A DNA stretch of 64,000 nt from Pelecanus crispus (Eukaryota > Chordata > Aves > Pelecaniformes > Pelecanidae): assembly GCF_030463565.1 (NCBI RefSeq), contig NC_134676.1:30195228-30259227 (forward strand). Reading direction: 5' to 3'. A program made the translations under genes and the position numbers. The notes beneath the pieces were generated by a model. It made no database searches. It was given only the letters and a program-made list of their open reading frames with translations, and was not told where the DNA came from. This document shows, piece after piece, positions 13,727 to 25,190 of this stretch; the first letter of the stretch is position 1; each line of letters begins with the position of its first letter.

Positions 13727-13800
13727 TGGCCTAAGAAATAGTTATAAGATCAGCAAGGATCAGTGGCCTAAGAAATAGCTACAGGATCACAGGATCAAAA
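13727..13800. repeat. Two-copy local tandem repeat, period 37 bp
   Basis: The 15-mer TGGCCTAAGAAATAG occurs at 13727-13741 and again at 13764-13778. Similar but diverged sequence follows each copy (TTATAAGATCAGCA versus CTACAGGATCACAG). This is a small intronic tandem duplication that has since diverged. No function is suggested. Confidence 0.75.
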
Positions 13801-14532
13801 ACCAGTTGTCAGTAGTGAATACAGTTGCTACCCTTCAAAGACCATGCATCAATATCTGATTACAAGAATTTCAACTAGAGTCTGTAGTACAACTTGGAAA
13901 ACTTAACTGAAGGTATTAATTAATTTCAAGTACACAAATTAATGCACATTAACTGTATGTAGAATAAAAAGGATTTATTATTAATCAACTGTGAATTTGC
14001 TCTTTGCTCCCATCTTCACCTCTTTTTTTTCTTTCCTCCTCTGCCCCTTTCGTACCGTATATATGAACACATTCTTCTACAGACCACAGACCATATACTT
14101 GGATCCACAGTAGACAGACTTTCTGTACAGGAAGGCCATTAAGGCCAAAGGACTAAACTGCACAGTTAAATAGTTGTAGTGTTTCAGTACTCCACGAATT
14201 CTGCACCAACATGCAGAATGGTGCCCTTAGGCTAAGTGTCACCTCTGCTATGCCACTAAACTTTATTTCCCCTTTTAGTCCTGCTGTTGGCAAATGCCTA
14301 GTGCATAAACTAAGATTGTTGCTACTTTTAAGGGGCAATGAACTATTCAAAAATGAGAGAAGATAATTAAGAGAGAAGCATTTTATTCTTCCAGTTTTAT
14401 CAGCAGCTTGAGAAGACACTGATGTTAGCAACACAGTGCTCCAATATTCTAAAGTATAAGTAGAAACCTTTGTTTCCTCAGGTGTATGCCAAAACATCTT
14501 CAGCACCATGTAAAGCATTGTTTGGTTGATAA

Positions 14533-15013
14533 TGACAGAATCACAGAATGGTTTGGGTTGGAAAGGACCTTTAAAGGTCTAGTCCAACGCTCCTGCAATG
14601 AGCAGGGACATCGTCAACTAGATCAGATTGCTCAGAGCCCCATCCAACCTGACCTTGAATGGTTCCAGGGATGGGGCATCTACAACTTCTCTGGGCAACC
14701 TGTGCCAGTGTTTCACCACCCTCATCGTAAACAAATTCTTCCTTATATCTAGTCTAAAGCTACCCTCCCTTAGTTTAAAACCATTACCTCTTGTCCTATC
14801 ACAACAGGCCCTGCTAAAAAGTTTGTCTCCGTCTTTCATATAGGCCCCCTTTAAGTACTGATAGACTGCAACAAGGTCTCCCCGCAGCATTCTCTGGGCT
14901 GAACAACCCCAGCTCTCTCAGCCTGTCCTCATACGAGAGGTGTTCCTGCCCTCTGACCATTTTTGTGGCCCCCCTCTGGACCCACTCCAACAGGTCCATG
15001 TCTTTCCTGTGTA
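14533..15013 (-). mobile_element. CR1 LINE fragment, 5'-truncated, minus strand
   Basis: Starts at the CR1 3' terminus on this strand (ACAGAATCACAGAATGGTT, then the conserved TTGGAAAGGACC block). It runs into the C-terminal end of ORF2, for example the minus-strand frames at 14618-14890 (RTRGNGFKLREGSFRLDIRK) and 14814-14999 (DLLEWVQRGATKM). It breaks off near 15013, the usual 5' truncation. Several frame disruptions make it inactive. It lies in the PGM5 sense direction. Confidence 0.9.
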
Positions 15014-15065
15014 ATGCCCATTAACACTAGAAAATATACAACAGGAAAATATCCTTCATGGATAA

Positions 15066-15124
15066 AGGGTTGGATTAGATGGCCTAAGAGATATTTTCCA
15101 TCTCTAGCTTTGGTGATACCATGA
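15066..15124 (+). mobile_element. Possible old CR1 3' tail remnant, plus strand
   Basis: GGGTTGGATTAGATGGCCTA followed by TTTTCCATCTCTAGCTTTGG resembles the last ~60 bases of a plus-oriented CR1, which usually read TTGGA..AGATGATCT...TTCCAACC before the octamer. The terminal octamer is not clear, so this may be a decayed copy or chance similarity. It sits ~50 bp from the oppositely oriented CR1 at 14533-15013. Confidence 0.4.
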
Positions 15125-16526
15125 AACTCTTTTAGCTGTTAGTATGGTATTATATATTAATTTTAACATGTATTGGCAACAGAAATTTATCTAGTAGTCT
15201 CAATATGTACAGCATAAGTGACAAACAGAAATAGTTTACATTCAGAAGATTGAGCTTTACAGCCTGTTTTTCTGATATTTACTATTAAGCCAACTTTGTA
15301 ATGAGATGGTTCAGTTGATGCTGATGGGAGTTTTGCCATTGATTTCAATGGAATCAAGACTTCACCTTGGATGCCTAGAATTACCCTGGCAGTTTGTTGT
15401 GATCTGATCCTGTGAGCAAGGGGTTGTCTCTTGCTGATTGCTCATTACACTTAACTTTATGACAGTGAAAAGAAAGAAGATAAATTGAAGAGTTTCACAG
15501 TTCTGTGTACAGTTTGTTTCAAATGGTTGTCAAACCCAGGACCAGCAGCTCAAAGTACAGAAAATGGTCAATCAGCTTTAAGAGAGAAGGAAAGGAGTCT
15601 AACATATTTGCACAAAATGAAAGCGTGAACATGAGAGCATGTGAGTGTCTCCCTCTCCAAAGACTGAACGGGCATTTTACATGCTCCTGCCAGGCCTAGC
15701 AACTCCCACAAAGACATGACTGGCAAGACCACTTGAATACTCTTCCACATACTCCATGTTTATCTGGCAATAACAACAATAACACATTGTTACTTGGTTT
15801 AGCACATCTGAAGTCTCTCCACTCATTAAATTATGGTCTTTGGAATAAAAAGGATTTATAAACACTACCCATAACTCTTCCCATAACTTTATGATGCAAA
15901 AATGCTCCACCAAACTACTGCATCTGTAGCCAGTTTGATGATACAGATAACGGCACTAGGGATGTTTACGCAACATATACAGACACACAACTAGCATCCA
16001 GACAGTTCACTGTACTATTTCTGAGCTTATTATTTTATTCATTTTGCATTTCTCAGGGACACACAACTGACAGTATTGATTTTTACACACGCATGATGAC
16101 AACTGGTATTTGTCTGTAAGACTAGGATTCCTGTCATACAGCTGAAAATACTCTGTAAAAGGGAATTACAGACACCATGGCTGTACTCCTTAAAAACAAT
16201 AATCCTAAGTATCAGGGCAAAATCACATGCTGGGGAAACAATGGCCTTTAGAGATGGACTGTCAAAGTCAACTTTTAAAGTCATGGTATTTGTACCTGGA
16301 GATTTAGGTTAACTTATTTTTCAGAGAGCTCATCAGCAAAAAATCTGACTTTCGACTCTCCCTTGGAAACAGTGATTTAAGCACTAGCAAAGCTTTTCAC
16401 TCAGGAAAGCCACAGAAATTAATAGCAGCTATTAAATTTTTACATTCCTCACTTTTTTCTGGAAATTATACCTAAAAGCCATGAGTTACAAACATTTGTT
16501 AAAGCAAAAAAATCCAGCCAGGAACA

Positions 16527-16575
16527 CTGTGTTTGTTTTCTGAACCTGCTGTTAATTAACACTGATCAACTACCA
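16527..16575. repeat. 49-bp repeat, copy 1 of 2
   Basis: This segment begins CTGTGTTTGTTTTCTGAACC, includes the palindrome TTAATTAA and ends CAACTACCA. It recurs at 18373-18421 with a single C/T difference and no gaps. The flanks on either side do not match. It was not recognised as a known repeat family. Confidence 0.9.
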
Positions 16576-18090
16576 AATAAATATGAAAAAGCATTGCCTG
16601 GAGAATAACCTGTGACTCTGCATCTTGTGTAAAGAAAAGAAAAAAAAAAACCAGGTTTTCCTCACTTGCTACAGAATACTGAGTCTAACATATGAAAGTT
16701 TTCCTTTTTGACATTTTTGAGCTTTTATGGTCAGCAAGGTCAAAGCAAGCTGGTGAAATTGTAAGCAGCCTACTTACTGTTTGTCATGATGGTATTTTGT
16801 TCACCTGACATAAGCTCTGTTAATTTAAAGCCACATTATTTTCTATTTCTTATATAGAAGGTGGCAGCTCCATGAAACATAAAACTTTATATGCAGAACT
16901 TACAAACCAATGCAAGAGGAAAAGAAAGAAGAGTAACACACTAAAAAGCCCACAGGACAGAATAACTTCCAGTTTTAATAAAATAGGACAACATTTGTCA
17001 CTAACAAGAATAATGTTTTCTTATGGGAACAGATAATTTTTTCTCTGGAAGGAAGCAGATGAAAAGGTTCAGTACAGCTCCCACACTGAACATCTGCAGA
17101 TATTTATTTTAGGCAAATTGGGCCTGCTAATGGATATTAATGAGATGTGTGGAAGCTCCAAAACAAAATTACATTCCATAGTTAACCCACTAGCTTTGAA
17201 GCCGATGTGATAGAGATAGAGCTTCACAGGGATTTCTCTTTTTTACATTACAATGCAGTTAAACAGCCTACTGATGTATTAGTATCTATGAAGCACTCAG
17301 AAAACTAAACCTACTACATACTGTACTATGTAGTTTCATTTCCAGTGGTTTGGGGTTTTTTCAGTTACCAATTTCATAATTAAATAAATAATAATAAATT
17401 AGCATAGTAAGTTAGCATGAACAAGACTAAGCAGCAAACTTAAAGCAATTTCGAAAAACATTATTCAAGTATATCACCAGTAAAAAACCTAGCCTAGCAG
17501 CAATATATTTGACACAGAGATGTATACATAAATTAGGAACATGTAAAATGGCTATACTTTTACTTCAAAATACTGTGGTTATTATAATTTCTATTTGCCC
17601 CTCTACAGACCCTTGACTGTCCCCTAGGCATAGCAGGCCACACTCACTACTCTGACAGGAAATACCTTATCACTGACACACAACTGAAATGTAATTCTGA
17701 ACAGAGAAGAATTTTTGCCTTATCTCTGGAGAGTTATCTGAAATAACTTTTTTCCAACTCTTCCAATGCCTGTTTCCCGACTCTTGCTCAAACTGAAATG
17801 CAAAAAAACCAATACTGAATGCAGAGTCCATTGCAACCCAAATCTAACAAAGAAGTGAGAAAACATTCATGAACTTCTAATAACAAAGCTCCAGAGTTTT
17901 ATTCTGTGAATCTCAGAATGTAAGAATGCTTCATTAAAGAGATCAAAGTTAACCATTATAATGGGCAACTTGAACTTCTCATCCTTCTAATTCAAATTTC
18001 ACACAAAACTGCAGCTGGTCCCATTTCTGGCTTTCAGGATCCTCAGAAGCAGCACTGTTATGTCCTCATATGTGCAAAGGCTAGCACAAC

Positions 18091-18126
18091 AGGAAATGAA
18101 AAATGAAAAAATGAAAAATGAAAACA
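18091..18126 (+). repeat. Simple repeat of the GAAAAAT type
   Basis: A short imperfect array of ATGAAAAATGAAA-like units, four or so repeats. It lies just upstream of a CR1 tail fragment. Confidence 0.8.
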
Positions 18127-18139
18127 TTAAAAGTCTTCA

Positions 18140-18237
18140 AATCATAGAATCATAGAATGGTTTAGGTTGGAAAAGACCTTTAAGATCATCCAGTCCAACC
18201 ATTAACCTAACATTAACCTAACATTAATTACCAAGTC
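18140..18237 (-). mobile_element. CR1 LINE, very short 3' tail fragment
   Basis: Contains the CR1 terminal octamers (ATCATAGAATCATAGAATGG) followed by TTGGAAAAGACCTTTAAGAT and CCAGTCCAACCATTAACC. The ACCTAACATTA unit is locally repeated. It is truncated after ~100 bp at the AACC/CTAACATTA region. It is the same tail subtype as the outer tails at 21735 and 57318. Confidence 0.85.
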
Positions 18238-18372
18238 TTCATGAACAGCAGGATGTTTCGTTTAGTTTTATGCCTTATTATTGCACTGTGATAGACAATA
18301 TTCATGGGTTTCAATATTCAGAATGAATTAGAAACTACAGTCTGTGTGTATGGTTTGCTGGCTATGTTGTTG

Positions 18373-18421
18373 CTGTGTTTGTTTTCTGAACCTGCTGTTA
18401 ATTAACACTGATCAATTACCA
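18373..18421. repeat. 49-bp repeat, copy 2 of 2
   Basis: Matches 16527-16575 at 48 of 49 positions in direct orientation, 1.85 kb apart. It lies ~130 bp beyond a CR1 tail fragment, but the repeated sequence itself is not CR1. Confidence 0.9.
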
Positions 18422-19963
18422 CATAGCCAGCTTCTCATTCATGAGGCACAGTGCAGTTACACTGAATATAAATCTCTCTCCCCTACCTGCTGGGGAACAA
18501 AACTTTGAACAGGCTCCTGGAAACATAGCTGGAAAATCTACATGAAGCTCATGACAGTCAGAAAGAGGCATCTGCATTTACATGAAGAGCAAGCTACCTG
18601 AGGAAAATGGCAGCAGTGAACTGTTGTTTCATTTGCATGGATCAATGTCCTCTCTTATTTTATTGTGCTTTGAGAATCCCACTGAGGCTGCAGACACATG
18701 GAGCTAGGAATGTGCCCTTGCCAAAAGACAAACTGGTTGAACTGTACTCTCAATAAATATGTGCTTCTCCCTGTGAAAAGACATGCTTTCTGGTCTTACG
18801 GGCTCACTTGCAGAGCCCATCTGAAAACAGGCCAAGTCATGTTTTCTCTGTTTGTGTTACATGGTGATATGATCAGCAATTATATTGCAGTTTAGGACAA
18901 GGGCTTTGGATGAAAACTAAGGGAAAGAAAAGTGCACTGAAAATTCACAAGCCATTTTTTAAAAGTACAAGGACCACAAGTCTGCTGTGCCTGTAATTTT
19001 CCAGCGGACTTGGATAGGACAATATCCTCATATCTTGTTTCAGCAGTAATATGCACAAAGAGAGTAGCTCAGTGGCAGGTGGGCTGCTTATATTTTCTGG
19101 ATGCAGTGATGAATGTAAACTATAAAGACTCTGAGCGCAATGGCATGACTATTTTTAATGGCTTGTAATATCATTTGCTAGGGTCTGGTGAGGTCAAGTA
19201 ATTTACAAACCAGAGAAACTAGGACAGTAAAAATAAAAAACAGCATAAAATCAAACACATTTCAATACAAGTCATAGCTCATATTCAAGATGTTTGAATA
19301 TATATTTACACCTGGCAAAAGTACATAGTCAGTTTTGAGCACATCATGAATTTCAAAACACTGAAGGCTCAGTTTGAACTGCAGTTCTTGATAGCTAAGG
19401 AATCTCATTATGGACACAGCCCAGAAGGAACACAGAACTGGTCATTTGGGCTAGAGAAGTCAAACATGCCCACATATGGTACAATCCACTAAAGTCTTCT
19501 GCATGCTGTTGGCTACAACAGATATTGTGCCTTAATCATGCAAACCCTGTGGGTCACCAAGAGCAAGAAAATTTTAACTTTTTTTGGTAATGTATAGCAA
19601 GTGGAGATTTCAGAGAGAAAACAGAAAAAGGAAAGACTGCCTTTCTACATGACACTTTGCATTTTTCAGGAAAGGGAACCCTCCCTGTATATGCATTGCT
19701 GTCAACAGGGACTCCATCCCCTCCTACATTCTCTGTGACATTACTACCTCCAGTTATTCACAGCAAGTGCAAGCTAAACCAGAGCTGGTTTATCTTATCC
19801 AGACCGAGCTACTCTTTTAATAGGAAATGCAGGATCTACCAGAGTGAAGAAAACACTATCCTATAAATAAATTGAGAGGTTTGCCAGCTGAACATTAGAA
19901 AGAACACTGTTAGAGACAATACGACAGTTGCAAAACTTTGTTACTCCATCACTATAGCCGTAC

Positions 19964-20147
19964 CTGTCTTTTGGTCACACTGCCATCCACAGGATCTATG
20001 TACTCAAAGCTGTCTGTTCTTTCCACACTGTAGATATTGTTACCCACAGCAAACTGCTGATGGCTGAACGATTTGTCAGTGATCAAAGCTTCCAGGTCTC
20101 TCATTATGAAATATGCTGTTCTGGGTTCCAGTGCTTCATAATCAAAC
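19964..20147 (-). CDS. PGM5: PGM5 exon (residues ~433-493)
   Basis: 184 nt: one base completing an arginine split with the previous exon, then 61 codons from FDYEALEPRT to GSVTKRQ. It encodes the end of domain 3 and the linker into domain 4, including MRDLEALITDKSF and the strand region TDSFEYIDPVDGS, both typical of PGM1/PGM5. The donor is CAG|GTACGG. The acceptor is the weaker AAG form (GTGCAAG|G), with its pyrimidine tract displaced ~10 bases upstream by an AT-rich stretch, so this exon may be less efficiently recognised than its neighbours. The downstream exon starts in phase 0, so an isoform lacking only this 184-nt exon would shift frame. Confidence 0.95.
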
Positions 20148-21303
<1,156 letters not shown>

Positions 21304-21734
21304 TCACTGCAAGTCAGAAAACAAGGTAAAGAGGCTGGGCAAATGTCTCATTTAACTTCGCATGTCACATAACAGTAATCAACAGTACTAACCTTGGCAA
21401 CTCTGATATCTTCCAGACAGACAACCAGAACTAATGTTTAAAATGTGATTTATTTATATATGACAAAGTCCATACTCCTAAGGTTAAATAAAAAGAGGTA
21501 CAAGTATTTGAATAGAAATGGTAGTAGTGGAAAAATATTTTCAGTCATGGTTCCTGCTCACTGACACACAGGGTGTTCTCACACCTCTGGTACTGTTTCA
21601 CAGAACCGGGCTAGATATGCAAACCCCTGGGCATGAACCAGAATGTTCTGAATTATGTGAGTCAAGTTCAACAGCATCTCCTTGTCTCTGCAGATGTTCA
21701 CCTGTCAAGCTGCAGAGAATTAATTTTCCCATTC

Positions 21735-22565
21735 ACAGAATCACAGAATCATAGAATCATTTAAGTTGGAAAAGACCTTTAAGATCATCCAGTCCAACCA
21801 TTAACCTAACATTACCAAGTCCACCACTAAAACCAATTAAGGGTAGAGTAGCAACCCCACACCTCCTGGCTTGGTGACTGCATCATTTCTAATGAAAGTA
21901 AAAACGAGGAATCATTAAGATTGGAAAGGATCTCTAAGATCATCATTCCAATCATCAACCCAACACCACCATGCCCACTAAACCATGTCACAAAGGGCCA
22001 CATCTACATGTTTTTTGAACTATTCCAGGGATGGGGACTCCACCACCTCTCTGGGCAGCCTGTTCCAATGCTTGACTACTCTTTCCGTGAAGAAATTTTT
22101 CCTAGTATCCAATCTAAACATCCCCTGGCGCAGCTTGAGCCATTTCTTCTCATCCTATCGTTATCTACTTGGGAGAAGAGACCAACACCCACCTCGCTAC
22201 AACCTCCTTTCAGGTAGTTGTAGAGAGCAATAAGGTCACCCCTCAGCCTCCTCTTCTCCAGGCTAAACAACCCCAGTTCCCTCAGCCACTCCTCATAAGG
22301 CCTGTGCTCCAGACCCTTCACCAGCTTCGTTGCCCTTCTCTGAACACACTCCAGCACCTCAATGTCTTTCTTGTATTGAGGGGCCCAAAACTGGACGCAG
22401 TATACCAGGGGCGGCCTCACCAGCGCTGAGTACAGGGGCATAATCACCTCCCTGCTCCTGCTGGTCGCACTATTCCTGATACAAGCCAGGATGCTGTTGG
22501 CCTTCTTGGTCACTTGGGCACACTGCTGGCTCATGTTCATCCGGCTGTCAACCAGCCTTTGTGGC
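21735..22565 (-). mobile_element. CR1 LINE fragment with doubled 3' tail, minus strand
   Basis: A 5'-truncated CR1 in PGM5 sense orientation. The minus-strand frame at 22076-22684 covers the C-terminal part of ORF2, including [20 protein letters not shown], a [18 protein letters not shown] segment and a [20 protein letters not shown] segment. The frame runs past the element into flanking DNA. The catalytic reverse-transcriptase motif is absent. At its 3' side there are two successive CR1-type tails, at ~21735-21830 and ~21910-21990, separated by an ~80-bp linker. The copy at 57318 has the same arrangement. Confidence 0.9.
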
Positions 22566-24834
22566 CCTTTTTCATTCCATGAAAAATGAAGATTTCCAGA
22601 ATATTCATGACCTCCCATCAGGGCAAAAAACAAGACCCTGAAAAAATGCTTCTGGAAAAAAAACCCTAAACCAAAGAATAGCACTTCTTCCCCTTTCTAT
22701 ATTTCTCCATACCTCTCAGTGGTAAAGATGTTTGGATGCTCTAGATCTAAATCCCCTCCACTGATCCAACAGTGGAGACTAAAAACAATTTTGGAATACC
22801 CCACAGGATTTAGCACATACTCTTCAGATATAGGAGGCACAAGTTCAAGTCTATTATCTGAATTCAAAAGAGCATAGACTTGATCTTGCACTTCCCATGT
22901 CCAAAACCAGAATGCCAACTTGGAGTAATAGGTTGCTCTACAACAGATGTGTAACGTATCTCAACCAGAAATAATCTCTCTGAAGCTAAGCTTTGCCTGT
23001 TAAAACGAATGCATCAATCAGCAGAAAGTTTAAATCAAATCAGTATTTTCTAACAAAAGATTGTTTCATGGAAAGGTTCTTGGTCATCTCAGCAAGTGCC
23101 CTCTCCTTTTGGACAATTTAGAACAAGCTTCTGTGACAATATGTATCTAACCCAGACTTCCAAAAAATCACAAAGAAATATGCATGAGAATCAACACAAA
23201 GCAAGATCCAAGACATCTGATGCTCAGTAGGTACTGATGACAACTATATAAGCTAAGAGACTCAAGAAACTTGAAGAGACATCAAATATGTGGCCATTGC
23301 TCTGGCATAGTAATACTAGATTTGTTTGACGTTTGTTAGCTGCAACCTTATCATTTTCTGTCTAGTCACACATTATTGAAACCCTGAGTCCAAAGCAAGT
23401 ACAGTAATTCACAAGTTTTGTTTCTTCCATGAATTACCTACTGATCAGGGAGGCAACCAGTTGGACTATCTGCGCCCTTAGAATATACTTAGCAAAATCC
23501 TCCAGAAACGAATCTAAGAAGTGTGAGGTTGAAAACCTGTTTTATGAAATACCCTCCTTCCTCAAACACAAAAATCCTGAGGCAGCAAGAGTGCTTTGCA
23601 GTGCTGTGGTTTTACATAACAGCCTGCAAGGTCTACACAGTCATCTGTCAAAACGGCTGGCTGTGTTTTGCTACTGGCAGAGGACATGGTTCCTGTAATA
23701 TAAATTGATGCACTGAAGCAGTTAATCCCATGAAAAACTGTCAACAGAAAATTACAGACATATAAGGAAAACAGCAAGACGTGCAGAGAGCCACCGTGAT
23801 TCCTAGGGCTCGGTCTTGACGTCCATCTTCCAGTCACTGCTGCTGCCTTGGACTTGCAGTCCCTCTTCTTGGGAGAGAGCAACAGTCGCGGTAGCAGCTG
23901 CTACTCATAGACATTTGCTAAGAGCCCGTCGTCCTGGGCCTGCCACAGCTTTGCCTCCGACTTCGTCTTCTTGCATTACATTCAGCCCTGGAGGGTGTAG
24001 ACCTCCAACACCCTGAATCTAACATTAAGGTAGTTAACTACCACAGAGTTAAGTAAATGCAAATTACTATTTCAGCACAATAACAGAGTTGTATAGGAAA
24101 GATAACTGAAGACTTGTGAAGAGGAAAAAGACTTACATGAAGATTACATTTGTGTCTTTGAGTTAGATAATGCAGAAAACAAGGACACTGAATATTGTAG
24201 ATGGATTTAAGAGCTGAGACAGATGGTAATGTTCCTTTGCATTTGCAAAGTAGCTGTCAGGACAGTAGGAATACTTTCTTTCTGCCACTTTTTATCTGCC
24301 TTGATCTGTAATCTGTGAGCAAGAGCAGTCGCCCACCACAAAGGCCAGAGCTATGGGCAGGTCCTCGAGGAGCTTCTGTAGGAAGAGCGACAGCTCACTG
24401 TTCCCTGCTCCCGAGTCCTGGGTCCTCTGAAAGCATGGAGTACCAACTAATCAGAAGAAAAAGGGCAGGGTTATTTATGAGCTCTCATAGCTTTGCAAAT
24501 AGCCTTAGATAAGAAAGGAAAACAAATGTCCCTCCACACGAAGTCAGCCCCAGACAATGAGGTCCTCACCTTTTCTACTCCCTTGTTGTGATAACACTCT
24601 AGATCAGCTGAAGGATGCCTTCCACAGAAACACCAGCAATATGGCCTATGGATAATAAAGTCGGCTTACTCGTAGGCAAAGCAGACAGCATGGTCACAAT
24701 CATTGTTATTGTAGCCAAGAGTCTGTCCCCAGATAACGGTGCAGGTTTCTGCCACTGCCACCAAGAGAGTCCTAGAATAGAGCTGTCGCTTCCCACCAGT
24801 GCCCATCATTCCTCTGGTAGCAGCAGGAAAAGTC

Positions 24835-25190
24835 ACCAGGTCACCACCGGAGCTGGGGGCTCCCTGGGGACTGGGAGCCCTGGGGTCTCGCCCAGGGCGG
24901 CAGGGCAGGGCCCACCCCACTGCCCCAGCCCGGGGCAGCCCAGCCACAGGGCACCAGGGCAGCCGCAGACCCGGGCACCAGGCACCTCCCTGGGACAGGG
25001 GTGGGCTGAGGCCAGGCCAGGATGTGGGACCACGCATAGGCCTGGCACTGGGGCCCCACGGCCGGGCAGGGCAGGGCTGTGGGGAGCAGGAGACCGGCCC
25101 TGCTGCAGCATCACTGGGGCTGATGTGGGGTTCTGGGCCGTGGGCAGGTGGGGGAGCCCCAGAGGGTTGGGCAGGGCCCTGGTAACAGCA
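24835..25190. other. GC-rich intronic patch with G-quadruplex motifs
   Basis: About 350 bp of strongly GC-rich, GGG/CCC-rich DNA in an otherwise AT-rich intron, with roughly nine CpG dinucleotides. Four G-runs with loops of 6, 3 and 6 bases lie on the plus strand at 24855-24885. Four C-runs at 24911-24931 correspond to a tight G-quadruplex motif (loops 2, 4 and 1) on the minus strand, which is the PGM5 RNA sense. Long open frames in several frames here (for example 24615-25226 +) are the expected by-product of low stop-codon density. It could be a CpG-poor island, a decayed repeat or an unannotated promoter/exon; I cannot tell which. Confidence 0.65.

Larger units (their letters stand above)
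13447..19963 (-). other. PGM5: PGM5 intron (6.5 kb)
   Basis: Bounded by donor GTACGG at 19963 and acceptor TAG at 13447. It contains a 2-copy 37-bp tandem repeat (13727-13800), a CR1 copy (14533-15013), a possible older CR1 tail (15066-15124), a 49-bp duplicated segment (16527-16575 and 18373-18421), a GAAAAAT-type simple repeat (18091-18126) and a short CR1 tail (18140-18237). The remainder is AT-rich with nothing else recognised. Confidence 0.8.

Noticed and set aside
22076..22684. 202-codon minus-strand frame as a host gene
   Set aside because: Most of it is CR1 ORF2 C-terminal sequence; the first ~40 codons are flanking DNA read by chance.
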